Shown: positions 16,784-25,710, numbered from the stretch's first letter. The stretch is DNA of 49,780 nucleotides from Candidatus Niyogibacteria bacterium (GCA_016186495.1 JACPLO010000011.1:1-49780), one strand, 5' to 3'. Notes: generated by a model not told the origin, from the sequence alone. Numbers and translations: made by a program.

Positions 16784-17325
16784 AAATCTATGCTATTTTT
16801 TAAAAAAACCGGTGAAATGGCGGAGAAAATATATTTAACCAGAAAAACGCTGCTGATTCCAATCGCGGCGCCAACCAAAATATCCGCCGGCCAATGAACG
16901 CCGGCAAAAACTCTGGCCAGGCCCATCAATAAAGCGGCGCCAAAAAACCAGCGGCTGGCTTTAACGTTAAAAATAAAAATAGCCGCGGCCAAAGCAAAAT
17001 AAAAAGCCGCGTGGCCGGACGGCATTGAAGTATTAATTCCATTGGCGTCAATCAGCGGCTGAAAATTTAAAACAAAGAAAGGGCGCGGCCAAGCAATAAA
17101 AAATTTTATCGCTTCGGTGATTATTCCTCTCGCTAAAATCAAAGAAGAAAAAATAAAAGAAAAAAAATAAATTTGTTCTTGCCGGTCTCTTTTTTTAAAA
17201 ATCAAAACAAAAGACGCTAAAATAAGAAAATATCCGAGATATTCGGCAAAAAAAACGCCGAGCCAATCTAAAAACAGCCACTTTCCGCTAAAGCCGTGAA
17301 TAATATTAAAAAGATATAAATTCAT
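16780..17325 (-). CDS. PAP2-family membrane phosphatase
   Basis: 181 aa, five to six membrane segments. The three phosphatase motifs are present: 'KFFIAWPRPF' (K-x6-RP), 'MPSGH' and 'ARVFAGVHWPADILVG' (R-x5-H-x3-D). Bacterial relatives dephosphorylate undecaprenyl diphosphate or phosphatidic/phosphatidylglycerol phosphates; with murJ and an O-antigen ligase nearby an undecaprenyl-lipid role is likely. It is the first gene of a two-gene unit with the membrane hydrolase-like protein. Confidence 0.85.
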   Translation of the reverse strand: MNLYLFNIIHGFSGKWLFLDWLGVFFAEYLGYFLILASFVLIFKKRDRQEQIYFFSFIFSSLILARGIITEAIKFFIAWPRPFFVLNFQPLIDANGINTSMPSGHAAFYFALAAAIFIFNVKASRWFFGAALLMGLARVFAGVHWPADILVGAAIGISSVFLVKYIFSAISPVFLKNSIDL

Positions 17326-17389
17326 CCCTCGTGTTTTAAAAAATGAATTGGGCGCGCCTCTTTGTTTATTTTAACACAAAACCAGCAAT

Positions 17390-19189
17390 TTATTCCATTC
17401 CTGGCCGCCGGGCCCGCGATCGGTCCGCTTCGGTAAGATGCTGTTTGCGCAAACGCACGCTTTTAGGCGTAATTTCCAGATATTCGTCATTCGCCATTAT
17501 TTCAAGCCCCCGTTCAATCGTCAGCTCAAAAGGCGGCGCGAGATCAATCGCTTCATCCGAACCGGCGGCGCGCACATTGGTCAGCTGTTTCCCTTTAGTG
17601 GGATTAACTTTCATTTCTTCTCCTTTTGAGGTGTTGCCAATAACCATTCCTTCATAAACTTCCGCGCCCGGGCCGATATAAAGCTGGCCGCGTTCCTGCA
17701 ATCCCCAAAGCGAATACCCGGATGCTTTGCCGTTCGCCATTGAAATCATTGATCCGGCCGCGCGTTTACGGATTTCTCCCGCGTGCGGCCGGAAACCGAC
17801 AACGCGCGAGGAAAGAATACCCCGGCCTTTCGTATCTATGACAAACTGATTGCGATAACCCAAAATGCCGCGGGTCGGGCCTTCAAATGAAAGACGCGAT
17901 GTATTTCCAACGCCAAAAATATTTTTTAAAATAAAACCGCGCACCCCAAGCCGCTCTATAATCGCACCCTGAAATTCATTCGGCGCGTCCACGATTACTT
18001 CTTCAAACGGCTCAACTTTTATTCCTTTTTCTTCGCGAATAATAACCTGCGGCTGGGAAACCTGCAGTTCATAGCCGGCGCGGCGCATATTTTCCAGTAA
18101 AATCGCGATATGCAATTCGCCCCGGCCGCGGACGCGGAAACTTTCCACCGAAGAAAAATCAACCAGCAATCCGACATTTGCTTCAATTTCGCGCTTCAAA
18201 TACTCGCGCAACTGGCGGGAAGTGACATATTTTCCTTCGCGCCCCGCGAAAGGCGAATTATTGACGAAAAAAGACAAAATAATCGTTGGTTCGTCAATGG
18301 CAATGGCCGGCAAAGGCGCGGCGTCTTCGCTGTTCGTTACGGTTTCGCCGATATCCAGATCCGGCAAACCGGCAATCAACACGATATCTCCGGCGCGCGC
18401 TTCGCTTGTTTCAATTTTTTCCAATCCCTGAAAAGTAAAAATTTTCGTAATCCGGCCGGAACGCGTTTCGCCGTTTGTTTTCTTAATAAAAACATTAGCG
18501 CCGGCGGAAACTACGCCCTCATAAATCCGCCCCACAGCCAATCTTCCCATAAAATTATCATAGCCGAGGTTAAACGGCTGAAGCCGCAAAGGCCGATGTT
18601 CAAACTCTTCAGACGAAACTGCCGGCACATGTTCAAGAATAACGTCTAAAAGCGGAGTCAAATCGCTTGACTCATCGGCAAGCTCGCGCTTCGCGACGCC
18701 TAAACGCCCGATGGAATACACCACCGGAAAATCCGCCTGTTCGTCATTGGCGCCTAATTCTAAAAAAAGTTCCAGCGCCCGCTCTTCGCATTCAGCCGGA
18801 TTCGCCGCCGGCTTGTCAATTTTATTTATCACCACAATCGGCTTAAGCCCTAATTCCAGAGATTTTTTCAAAACAAAACGGGTTTGCGGCATCGGGCCTT
18901 CCTGCGCGTCAATCACCAAAAGCACCGAATCAACGGAACGAAGCACGCGCTCCACTTCCGAACCAAAATCAGCGTGGCCGGGCGTGTCCACGATATTTAT
19001 TTTAGTGCCTTTATAAAAAATAGCGGCGTTTTTTGAATAAATGGTAATGCCGCGCTCCAGTTCAAGAGCGTTTGAATCCATTGACACGCCTTCTTTTAAA
19101 ACGCCGGTTTGCCGCATTAAGGCGTCGGTCAAAGTGGTTTTTCCATGGTCAACATGAGCAATGATTGCGATATTTCTGATCTCCATCAT
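17390..19189 (-). CDS. typA: Ribosome-associated translational GTPase TypA/BipA
   Basis: 599 aa, full length. G1 'AHVDHGKTTLTDAL' is at residues 10-23. Further on come 'RGITI', G3 'DTPGHADFG' and G4 'NKID', then domain II, the EF-G-like domains III and V, and the TypA-specific C-terminal domain ('GPGAEVYEGMVIG', 'ALVRLWGP'-type region replaced by 'TKGKQLTNVRAAGSDEAI'). A promoter lies 35-65 bases upstream and there is no SD. It is involved in 50S assembly and in the stress response in known bacteria. Confidence 0.97.
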   Translation of the reverse strand: MMEIRNIAIIAHVDHGKTTLTDALMRQTGVLKEGVSMDSNALELERGITIYSKNAAIFYKGTKINIVDTPGHADFGSEVERVLRSVDSVLLVIDAQEGPMPQTRFVLKKSLELGLKPIVVINKIDKPAANPAECEERALELFLELGANDEQADFPVVYSIGRLGVAKRELADESSDLTPLLDVILEHVPAVSSEEFEHRPLRLQPFNLGYDNFMGRLAVGRIYEGVVSAGANVFIKKTNGETRSGRITKIFTFQGLEKIETSEARAGDIVLIAGLPDLDIGETVTNSEDAAPLPAIAIDEPTIILSFFVNNSPFAGREGKYVTSRQLREYLKREIEANVGLLVDFSSVESFRVRGRGELHIAILLENMRRAGYELQVSQPQVIIREEKGIKVEPFEEVIVDAPNEFQGAIIERLGVRGFILKNIFGVGNTSRLSFEGPTRGILGYRNQFVIDTKGRGILSSRVVGFRPHAGEIRKRAAGSMISMANGKASGYSLWGLQERGQLYIGPGAEVYEGMVIGNTSKGEEMKVNPTKGKQLTNVRAAGSDEAIDLAPPFELTIERGLEIMANDEYLEITPKSVRLRKQHLTEADRSRARRPGME

Positions 19190-19224
19190 AAAAAAATACC
19201 CTTTCGGGCTTTAACGATAATAAA

Positions 19225-19253
19225 ATTATACTCTAATCCTAAAAAAATATCAA
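19225..19253 (-). promoter_or_regulatory. Promoter of typA
   Basis: On the minus strand TTGATA (19253-19248), a 17-base spacer and TATAAT (19230-19225). The short leader contains a weak CCC-GAAA-GGG hairpin followed directly by T7 and the ATG. It overlaps the 3' end of the transporter gene. Confidence 0.7.
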
Positions 19254-20080
19254 ATCAAAAAAATGATTCCCAAAGTAATCAACGCGAACATAATAATTTT
19301 AAAAATAATCTGTTTTTCTTGGAAATAAAGATTTCCTGAAATAATCGCCCAAAAAACCGAAATTGCCCTTTTCGCGGCGGTAATGACAGAAGCGGACGCG
19401 AATAAATAAGCGAAGCTCGCAAAGACTACGCCAATTCCCGCCACGAAAGATTGCGCGAAAAAAACGCGTTTAGTTATCATAGTCAGCGGATTTTCGCGGC
19501 TTATTTTAACCGCGGCAATAAAAGTATAAATAAGCAAAATCACTTGAGGTATGAACTGTTCCACTTCCACGGAATTAAAATGCGTAATATCATATTTATA
19601 GAGAGAAAGAGTGATGACGGGAAGAATGGCTGAAAACGCGACAAATTTTAACCCGTTTTTTTTAAGGCCGTGATTGATGAAAGAAAAAAGCAAAACAATG
19701 ACGATAATTGCTATTCCGATAATTTGTTTAATCGTTAAAGCATAGCCGAGGAATAAATCAACTGCAAGAAGAAGCGGAAGAGTGCCCGTTCTTACGAATC
19801 CAAAAGTGCTCCGATCCGATTTTACGATGGCTATCATGGTTATTCGGAGTAAAATTATCTCTGCGATAGTGCGGATAATAAGAGTCGGCAATGACGCGAA
19901 AGAAAATAAAAATTTATTTTTTAAGATAATAATCGCGAGAAACCAAAGCGTACTCCAAAAAATACTTAAAAAAGCCATTGAATAAATGGTTTCTTTTTTA
20001 TTTTGGACTTCAATTTTGCCGATAGACGAAGAAATTTCAGCCAAAAGACTTCCGATTGAAATTATAATTATGCCAAGCAT
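19250..20080 (-). CDS. EamA/DMT-like membrane transporter
   Basis: 276 aa with nine to ten hydrophobic segments arranged as two similar halves, ending on a short cytoplasmic tail, as in the drug/metabolite transporter superfamily. The second half has the 'ASASVITAAKRAISVFWAIISG' stretch typical of the repeat end. The substrate cannot be inferred. It stands between pncB and typA, with its own A/T-rich upstream region and no SD. Confidence 0.65.
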   Translation of the reverse strand: MLGIIIISIGSLLAEISSSIGKIEVQNKKETIYSMAFLSIFWSTLWFLAIIILKNKFLFSFASLPTLIIRTIAEIILLRITMIAIVKSDRSTFGFVRTGTLPLLLAVDLFLGYALTIKQIIGIAIIVIVLLFSFINHGLKKNGLKFVAFSAILPVITLSLYKYDITHFNSVEVEQFIPQVILLIYTFIAAVKISRENPLTMITKRVFFAQSFVAGIGVVFASFAYLFASASVITAAKRAISVFWAIISGNLYFQEKQIIFKIIMFALITLGIIFLI

Positions 20081-20160
20081 AAATGTTGTTTTTTAAATAT
20101 AGCACAATTCTTCTTAAATTATTATTTTAAAAATAAACGCACGTATATTTTAAATAAAAA

Positions 20161-20186
20161 AGCCCCGTTAATCAAACTAAGGGGCT
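20161..20186 (-). terminator. Rho-independent terminator of pncB
   Basis: On the minus strand AGCCCC (20186-20181) pairs with GGGGCT (20166-20161), followed by TTTTTTATTT. It begins about 30 bases after the pncB stop. Confidence 0.85.
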
Positions 20187-20194
20187 TAAATAAA

Positions 20195-20230
20195 TTGTTT
20201 TAATATTTGCATTTGTTTTAATATTTACAT
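20195..20230 (-). repeat. 18-bp tandem duplication covering the pncB stop codon
   Basis: 20195-20212 and 20213-20230 are the same 18 bases with one mismatch. The duplicated unit contains the last codons and stop, so 'CKY-stop' is followed in frame by another 'CKY-stop'. Confidence 0.9.
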
Positions 20231-21489
20231 TCCGTAAAAACAGCGGAAGAATCATAATCGCACGCGCTTTTATAACGTTTTATATCTTCCGGAGCGCCAA
20301 TGACTTTGGCTAAATTATCGCTTAATTTTACTAAACCCCGGCCATTAGCTCGAATCGCTTTGACAACAAGAGAAATGGTACGGAGGCCTAAATCATTCGT
20401 CAAATTCGTACCCCAGCCGAATACGCATTTAATTCTCTCGGAAAAACGGTCAAAGAGCCTAAAAATCAAATCAATATCAAGGCCATCGCTGAAAACAATC
20501 ACCTTTTCCCGCGGATTAACCTTATGCTTTTTATAAAAAGCAATAATCTTTTCACCAATTTTAAAAGGATCGCCGGAATCTTGGCGTATTCCTTTCCAAT
20601 TACGCGCCTGTTCGGGCGTCATTACTCGTAAAAAGAAATCCGTTCCAAATGTATCGGACAAAGCTATTGAAAGCCCCGGTCCATACATATTCCACCACTC
20701 ATTCAAACTTTGCAATATAGCTTTTTCCATCCAATCATTCGTCCCATCATCCATTATTCCAGCAAGAGTCTGATCTCTTTCATGGGCATAAGTCCCCATC
20801 GGTGAAAGCCAGTGCTTCTTAGCAAAATATGTATTTGATGTTCCTAAAAATTGAGAAGACGGTAATTCCTCTTTAAGACGTTGGATTACGTAATCCTGCC
20901 ATGCTTTGCTGAATCGCCTTCTTGTCCCAAATTCAATAAAAGTGATATCCGGCCGCTCTTTCAATTTTTTTATTTTCTCTTCCAATCTTAACCGGCCGGT
21001 TTTAAATAAAGCCTCTCTTTCAGCCCGAGTCATTTTTTCCAATAAAGCCCGATTGCGCAATTCACTTACGATTTCCAAACCAATAATTTCCCAATAGGTA
21101 TTTTCAGCCCAAATTCCCGGAAATTCCAGATGAAATTGGCCGTCTCTTTTTTCCAGTTCATATTCCGGCAATCGGAGTTCGCTTAAAAACGCAAGATAAT
21201 CTTCACAAAACATTTTTTCTTGATATTCATTCGTCCCGCGAGAATAATGTTGCCCGGTTTTTTTAAAGCTTAATCTTAATGTCCGAGCATGATCCAATTC
21301 TTCACGCAATTGTTCAATTCTTACTTCCTCGGCAAGCCGAACGCTTTTTGTCCGATTAGTAAGTTTAAAAGTAGTATTTACAGACGGATATAATAAATAA
21401 ATCAACTGTCCCATCGTAAACTTGTAAAAATCAATATCAAGCAATGACCTAATAATCGGTTCATCCGGTTTAAACATTTCAGAATACAT
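20218..21489 (-). CDS. pncB: Nicotinate phosphoribosyltransferase
   Basis: 423 aa. The N-terminal 'LLDIDFYKFTMGQLIY' is the family hallmark. It is followed by 'EFGTRRRFS' and 'LGTSNTYFAKKH', then by 'MGTYAHE' and 'GIRQDSGDPFKIGEKI', which bind the phosphoribosyl substrate. It converts nicotinate and PRPP to nicotinate mononucleotide, so the cell salvages NAD precursors. A strong SD (AAAGGAGG) and a promoter overlapping the preceding terminator precede it, and a good terminator follows: a self-contained unit, unlike the SD-less core genes. Confidence 0.93.
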   Translation of the reverse strand: MYSEMFKPDEPIIRSLLDIDFYKFTMGQLIYLLYPSVNTTFKLTNRTKSVRLAEEVRIEQLREELDHARTLRLSFKKTGQHYSRGTNEYQEKMFCEDYLAFLSELRLPEYELEKRDGQFHLEFPGIWAENTYWEIIGLEIVSELRNRALLEKMTRAEREALFKTGRLRLEEKIKKLKERPDITFIEFGTRRRFSKAWQDYVIQRLKEELPSSQFLGTSNTYFAKKHWLSPMGTYAHERDQTLAGIMDDGTNDWMEKAILQSLNEWWNMYGPGLSIALSDTFGTDFFLRVMTPEQARNWKGIRQDSGDPFKIGEKIIAFYKKHKVNPREKVIVFSDGLDIDLIFRLFDRFSERIKCVFGWGTNLTNDLGLRTISLVVKAIRANGRGLVKLSDNLAKVIGAPEDIKRYKSACDYDSSAVFTECKY

Positions 21490-21527
21490 TTTTATCCTCC
21501 TTTATTTAGTTTTTAAAATCTTGGCTA

Positions 21528-21556
21528 AATTTAATATAAAAACGTTTTTTTGTCAA
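21528..21556 (-). promoter_or_regulatory. Promoter of pncB
   Basis: On the minus strand TTGACA (21556-21551), a 17-base spacer and TAAATT (21533-21528). The -35 box lies in the T-run of the terminator at 21563-21584. Confidence 0.6.
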
Positions 21557-21562
21557 AAAAAA

Positions 21563-21584
21563 CAGGGATTATTTCTAATCCCTG
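21563..21584 (-). terminator. Second terminator after the SPASM/small-protein unit
   Basis: Perfect 9-bp stem CAGGGATTA/TAATCCCTG with a 4-base loop, followed on the minus strand by T8. Confidence 0.85.
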
Positions 21585-21617
21585 CGCCAATTTAATATTC
21601 ATCAAAGTAAAATAAAA

Positions 21618-21647
21618 GGGCGGCTTCGGCTATTGCCTTAGTCGCCC
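21618..21647 (-). terminator. First terminator after the small Cys protein gene
   Basis: On the minus strand GGGCG pairs with CGCCC around an inner GGC/GCC pair, followed by TTTTATTTTAC. It starts about 30 bases after the stop at 21676. With the next hairpin it gives a double terminator. Confidence 0.75.
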
Positions 21648-21675
21648 CTGAATAATGAATGAACTAATCTTCTTC

Positions 21676-21906
21676 TTATTTCTTGAGCTTGGCCAGTTTG
21701 GCCTTTATCTCTTTGAGTTCGGCCGTCAATTCCTTTATCTCTCTGGCTTTTTCTTTCTTCTTTTCTTTTTCAATTTTTTTCCGCTCATACTCAAGATATT
21801 TCCGCGATCCGCGGATTTTTTTTAATTTCTCTTTGCTGATTTCCTTACCCGTTAGAGGGTCAACATAAACCGTGCAAGCGCAATCTCGTTGATCACATGA
21901 TGGCAT
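21676..21906 (-). CDS. Small Cys-containing, Lys/Glu-rich protein next to a SPASM maturase
   Basis: 76 aa, not recognised. The first 17 residues hold three Cys ('MPSCDQRDCACTVYVD'), then 'PLTGKEISKEKL' and a long highly charged helix of Lys, Glu and Leu to the end. There is no signal peptide. A strong SD (AAAGGAGG, 5 bases before ATG) follows the maturase stop by 19 bases, so the two are one operon ended by a double terminator. It could be the substrate of the maturase or a metal-binding protein; the Cys are at the N-terminus, unlike the C-terminal core of most RiPP precursors. Confidence 0.75.
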   Translation of the reverse strand: MPSCDQRDCACTVYVDPLTGKEISKEKLKKIRGSRKYLEYERKKIEKEKKKEKAREIKELTAELKEIKAKLAKLKK

Positions 21907-21925
21907 ATATACCTCCTTTCTCTCC

Positions 21926-23272
21926 TTATTTTTGGTTTTGAGGTTTTTGGTGAAAGTCGTTAAACAATAACGACAATCTTTGTTTCCCTTTCAGTTTGTA
22001 GAGAATAGGAGCAATCTCCTGAAAGGTTCTGCACAAAACACTCTTTTCCTCTTTTTGTTCATGCAAAGGGCAGCCTCCGGCACAAATAAATCGTATGTTG
22101 CAAGAATCACATTCCGGCCTTTCAATCCACAATGGATATTCTTTTTGATTCATTGAGACGGTTAACAGATCTTCTTTATCCCAAATAGTGCCGCAGGATT
22201 TGCCATCCCGAAGTACCGTTTGGCAGACATAAATTGATCCATCCGTATTTAATGTTAAGGCGCCATAACCGGCGTTGCATCCCTGAAATACTGGCCCGCT
22301 CGTCATGAGATTGCAAAAAGCATGTTTGCGATCAAAGTCATAACCGGGATGACTATCCATGTAATTTTCAATGATTTTGTAGCATCTTTTAAGTATCCTG
22401 ACTAATTTTTCTTGCAGACAACCGATGCCAAAATTTATTACCAAATTATATCTGAAAAACAAGTTCTTTTTCAGAATAAACTTGGTAAATTCAGGCAGGC
22501 CATCAAGATTATTTTCAGATACCACAGTCAGGGTCATGGGACGGATACCTTGTTCAATAAGAAGGTTAAGATTTTTTTCGATGGAATTAAAACTTCCATC
22601 GCCGTTAATAAACATGCGGCTCTTGTCGTGAAATTCTCCTAATCCATCCAAAGACACCGAAACCGAACAATTCATTCTTTTTACAAACTCAATCATTTCG
22701 GGTGTAACGATTGTAAGATTTGTAATCAAGACTATGCCGAACTCACAACCGATTTTACCCAACTCGTTTTTAGTGTCTTCCAGATAGCGAGTGTAGTTTT
22801 TTAAAGTTAGTGTCGGTTCTCCTCCTCCCAGCCGCAATGTCACTCTTTTTAATTTTCTCTGTTCGGCGGTTTGGAAGATTTTTTTCTTAAACTGAAGCCA
22901 TACGGCATTACTCATTCGGTTATTGTTTCTCACAATGTAGCAGTAGCTACATTGTAAATTACAGATGTTGCTAGTTTGAACCCAGATACTCATTACTTCT
23001 GGAGGATCCATAAAACACGGAGTAGGAAACTCAGGTGTTTTTTTCAAGAGTCCGGCCGTCAGTAATAAATCAACAACTCCCTCTGCATATGCTTGTGGAA
23101 TGTCTATTTTTTTGATTACGGTATCCACATCACAACCGCCTTCAAATGCTTCAAGAACTTTTATCTGTAACTTGTCAAAAACATCCCACTTTAAGTTTAA
23201 ACTATTCACCACTACTTTATGCTCCGTATCTATATCAACAGTGAAAGATTTAGGACATTTATAATATTTCAC
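21926..23272 (-). CDS. Radical SAM/SPASM peptide or protein maturase
   Basis: 448 aa, GTG start 5 bases after a strong SD (AAAGGAGG). Residues 1-82 look like a PqqD-type winged-helix peptide-recognition domain ('LEAFEGGCDVDTVIKK', 'LLTAGLLKK'). The radical SAM domain has the 4Fe-4S motif C104-x3-C108-x2-C111 ('CNLQCSYC') and 'LGGGEPTL'. The C-terminal SPASM domain has all ligands for two further clusters: C332 and C350 (C-x12-G-x4-C), C388-x2-C391-x5-C397-x3-C401, and C414. Relatives install thioether or C-C bonds in peptides, or oxidise sulfatase Cys/Ser. The next gene encodes a small Cys protein, its most likely substrate. Confidence 0.9.
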   Translation of the reverse strand: MKYYKCPKSFTVDIDTEHKVVVNSLNLKWDVFDKLQIKVLEAFEGGCDVDTVIKKIDIPQAYAEGVVDLLLTAGLLKKTPEFPTPCFMDPPEVMSIWVQTSNICNLQCSYCYIVRNNNRMSNAVWLQFKKKIFQTAEQRKLKRVTLRLGGGEPTLTLKNYTRYLEDTKNELGKIGCEFGIVLITNLTIVTPEMIEFVKRMNCSVSVSLDGLGEFHDKSRMFINGDGSFNSIEKNLNLLIEQGIRPMTLTVVSENNLDGLPEFTKFILKKNLFFRYNLVINFGIGCLQEKLVRILKRCYKIIENYMDSHPGYDFDRKHAFCNLMTSGPVFQGCNAGYGALTLNTDGSIYVCQTVLRDGKSCGTIWDKEDLLTVSMNQKEYPLWIERPECDSCNIRFICAGGCPLHEQKEEKSVLCRTFQEIAPILYKLKGKQRLSLLFNDFHQKPQNQK

Positions 23273-23609
23273 ATACCCCTCCTTTCGTTAATTGTTGAAA
23301 TTTTTAATGTTCAAGCCAAACTTACTGTTTGGTTTATGTTAAAATTAACTTAGCAATAAAGAAATGATTTGTCAAGGCTTTTGGGTAATGTGCACACTAC
23401 ATTAACTATTATTCTAATTTTGAGGTTAAAATTAGATTTTTGTCGTTAATCGAGCGTCAGGCTGGCTGGGAGAGTTTGAGGAAAAAAATTTCTACCCGCG
23501 AGCCGAAGTGAAGTTTTGCCACCCGCGCGAGAGTGCGGAGCCAAACAGAAAAAAGTTTTCGGCGGATTTATTTTTTCTAAAAAATAAGCTATTATCTTAA
23601 TATATATAT
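23273..23609. other. Divergent intergenic region between maturase and peptidase genes
   Basis: No gene seen. The left part is the leader of the maturase, with TTGACA at 23375-23370, a weak -10 (TAAGTT) and a hairpin CCAAAC/GTTTGG at 23316-23332. The centre (about 23455-23545) is a G/C-rich repeat-like patch with ACCCGCG twice (23494, 23521) and GAAGTGAAG. The right part is A/T-rich with TATTAT at 23590-23595, a probable -10 only 14 bases before the peptidase ATG. Confidence 0.6.
23347..23375 (-). promoter_or_regulatory. Probable promoter of the SPASM maturase operon
   Basis: On the minus strand a perfect TTGACA (23375-23370), a 17-base spacer and a poor TAAGTT. The 6-bp inverted repeat at 23316-23332 lies just downstream and could be an operator or leader hairpin. 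Confidence 0.45.
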
Positions 23610-25643
23610 ATGAATACTCCTCAAACTAAAAAAGAAGATATCGTTGAAGAAATAAATGGCATTTCAATTACTGATCCTTATCGTTGGCTAGAAAATAGCA
23701 ATAGTAAGAAAGTAGCAGATTGGATTAACGCGCAAAACCAGTATACAGATTCAATACTTAGAAATGAAAAACAAAATAGGTTTACTGATGAACTAATCAA
23801 GAATTTTAAAGTAGTTAATTTCTCAAATCCAGTTCCAGTAAAAGGACGATATTTTTATATGGAGCGGCAACCAGATGAAGACCAAATGGTTTTGTATGCC
23901 AAAGACGGTTTAGACGGAATGGCCAAAAAATTAGTTGATCCAAATGGAAAGAGAGAGGGCAATACAATCACGATTGATTATTGGTTTCCTGGGTGGACTG
24001 GGAAATACATCGTCTATGGTTTATCCGAGGGTGGCGATGAAATGGCTACTTTATATGTAATGGATGTTGATAAAAATGAAAATTTATCAGAAAAAATTAT
24101 CCATTGCCGTTATTCATCTGTAAGTTGGTTGCCTGACGATTCCGGATTTTTCTACACAAGAAATCCTCGCCCCGGAACAGTACCAAAAAACGAGGAGCAT
24201 CTTCACTCAAAGGTTTATTTTCATAAACTTGGAAATAATCCAAAAAACGATCAGTTAATTTTTGGCAAAGATAGACCGAAGGATGACATGATAAATATTT
24301 CTTTGTCTTTGGACGGTCAACTTCTTGCTATTCATGTCTCACAGAAATGGACCGAGAATGAAATTTACATTTACGATAATCGCAAAGAAACGCTATCTCC
24401 ATTGGTTTTGGATATTCCGGCAAAATTTTCACTCCAATTTCTGGGTGATAAAGCTATTTTGCATACAAATTACAAAGCAAATAATTATAAAATTTTATTT
24501 GCTCAACTAAGTGATTTATTTAAGAAAATTGATGAGTGGCAAGAATTTTTTCCGGAACAAGGAAACCTTTTAGAGTCAATTGCCATAACTGCGGATAAAA
24601 TTCTTTTGGAGTATCTTGTAAATGCGTGTTCCGAAATAATCACACTTGATTATTTCGGTAAAGAAATCGGTAAGGTGCCACTACCACAATTTTCAAGTTT
24701 AGCTGGTATATCAACACGAAGAACAGAAAAAGAATTTTTCTACGGATTGGAATCTTTTACGTTCCCAAAAATCGTTTATAGATTCAATCCGAAAACTCAA
24801 CAATATGAAGAATATAAAATTACCGATAATCCAATCAATCCGGAAAATTACATAATCAAGCAAGAGTGGTTCACCTCAAAAGATGGAACAAAAATTCCAA
24901 TTTTTATTTTTCACAAAAAGGAAGTTGGATTAAGCGGCAAAAACCCAACTATACTTTATGGTTATGGCGGTTTTGCCTCAAACGAGACACCGATCTTTAT
25001 GCAAAATTGGGTTTCCTGGATAGAACGTGGCGGGGTTTTTGCCGTAGCAAACATTCGTGGCGGCGGTGAGTTTGGAGAAAAATGGCATAAAACAGGAATT
25101 AAAGAAAACAAGCAGAACAGTTTTGACGACTTTATATCTGCCGCTGAATATTTAATTTCAAAAAAATATACAGATGTAAATCACCTTGGCATTCTCGGTG
25201 GCAGTAATGGCGGATTGCTCGTCTCGGCGGTTGCAGTACAAAGACCGGATTTATTTAAAGCAGTTTGTTCAAGAGTACCATTGACAGATATGGTTCGTTT
25301 TCCGAAATTTGGAATCGCTGTTAGATGGATACATGAATATGGAAATCCAGAAATCAAAAATGATCTCGAAAAAATTCTAAAGTGGAGCCCTTATCACAAT
25401 ACAAAGAATAATGTTGAGTATCCAAATATCTTGTTTACCACTGCTGACAAAGATACAAGAGTGGATCCACTACACGCCAGAAAAATGACTGCCCTACTTC
25501 AGTCGGTAAATAAGCAAAATAAAGTTCTTTTATTTACTGAAATTGAAGCCGGTCACGGTGCTGGTAAACCAATCTCAAAAATGGTTGAGCTTCAATCTCT
25601 TGTTTTAACTTTTTTTGCTCAAGAGCTTGGATTGAATTGGTAA
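23610..25643 (+). CDS. Prolyl oligopeptidase family serine peptidase (S9A)
   Basis: 677 aa, close to the usual 690-710. The N-terminal 'DPYRWLEN' is the family start, followed by a beta-propeller region. The C-terminal alpha/beta-hydrolase domain has 'GYGGF', the nucleophile in 'GGSNGGLL' (Ser about 531), Asp in 'DKDTRVDP' (about 615) and His in 'EAGHGAG' (about 648). No signal peptide, so it is predicted to be cytoplasmic and to cut short proline-containing peptides. It is one of few plus-strand genes, lacks an SD and starts very close to its -10 box. A hairpin follows 25 bases after the stop. Confidence 0.93.
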   Translation: MNTPQTKKEDIVEEINGISITDPYRWLENSNSKKVADWINAQNQYTDSILRNEKQNRFTDELIKNFKVVNFSNPVPVKGRYFYMERQPDEDQMVLYAKDGLDGMAKKLVDPNGKREGNTITIDYWFPGWTGKYIVYGLSEGGDEMATLYVMDVDKNENLSEKIIHCRYSSVSWLPDDSGFFYTRNPRPGTVPKNEEHLHSKVYFHKLGNNPKNDQLIFGKDRPKDDMINISLSLDGQLLAIHVSQKWTENEIYIYDNRKETLSPLVLDIPAKFSLQFLGDKAILHTNYKANNYKILFAQLSDLFKKIDEWQEFFPEQGNLLESIAITADKILLEYLVNACSEIITLDYFGKEIGKVPLPQFSSLAGISTRRTEKEFFYGLESFTFPKIVYRFNPKTQQYEEYKITDNPINPENYIIKQEWFTSKDGTKIPIFIFHKKEVGLSGKNPTILYGYGGFASNETPIFMQNWVSWIERGGVFAVANIRGGGEFGEKWHKTGIKENKQNSFDDFISAAEYLISKKYTDVNHLGILGGSNGGLLVSAVAVQRPDLFKAVCSRVPLTDMVRFPKFGIAVRWIHEYGNPEIKNDLEKILKWSPYHNTKNNVEYPNILFTTADKDTRVDPLHARKMTALLQSVNKQNKVLLFTEIEAGHGAGKPISKMVELQSLVLTFFAQELGLNW

Positions 25644-25667
25644 AAAGTTCGGATTTTATTCAGGACA

Positions 25668-25695
25668 GGCAGCACGAACGAAGTGAAGTGCTGCC
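25668..25695 (+). terminator. Hairpin after the prolyl oligopeptidase gene
   Basis: GGCAGCAC (25668-25675) pairs with GTGCTGCC (25688-25695) over a 12-base loop, GAACGAAGTGAA. A T-run is only weak downstream, so this may be a repeat hairpin used as a 3' end. The loop sequence also occurs in the element at 2478. Confidence 0.55.
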
Positions 25696-25710
25696 GGGCT
25701 TGAATTTTCA

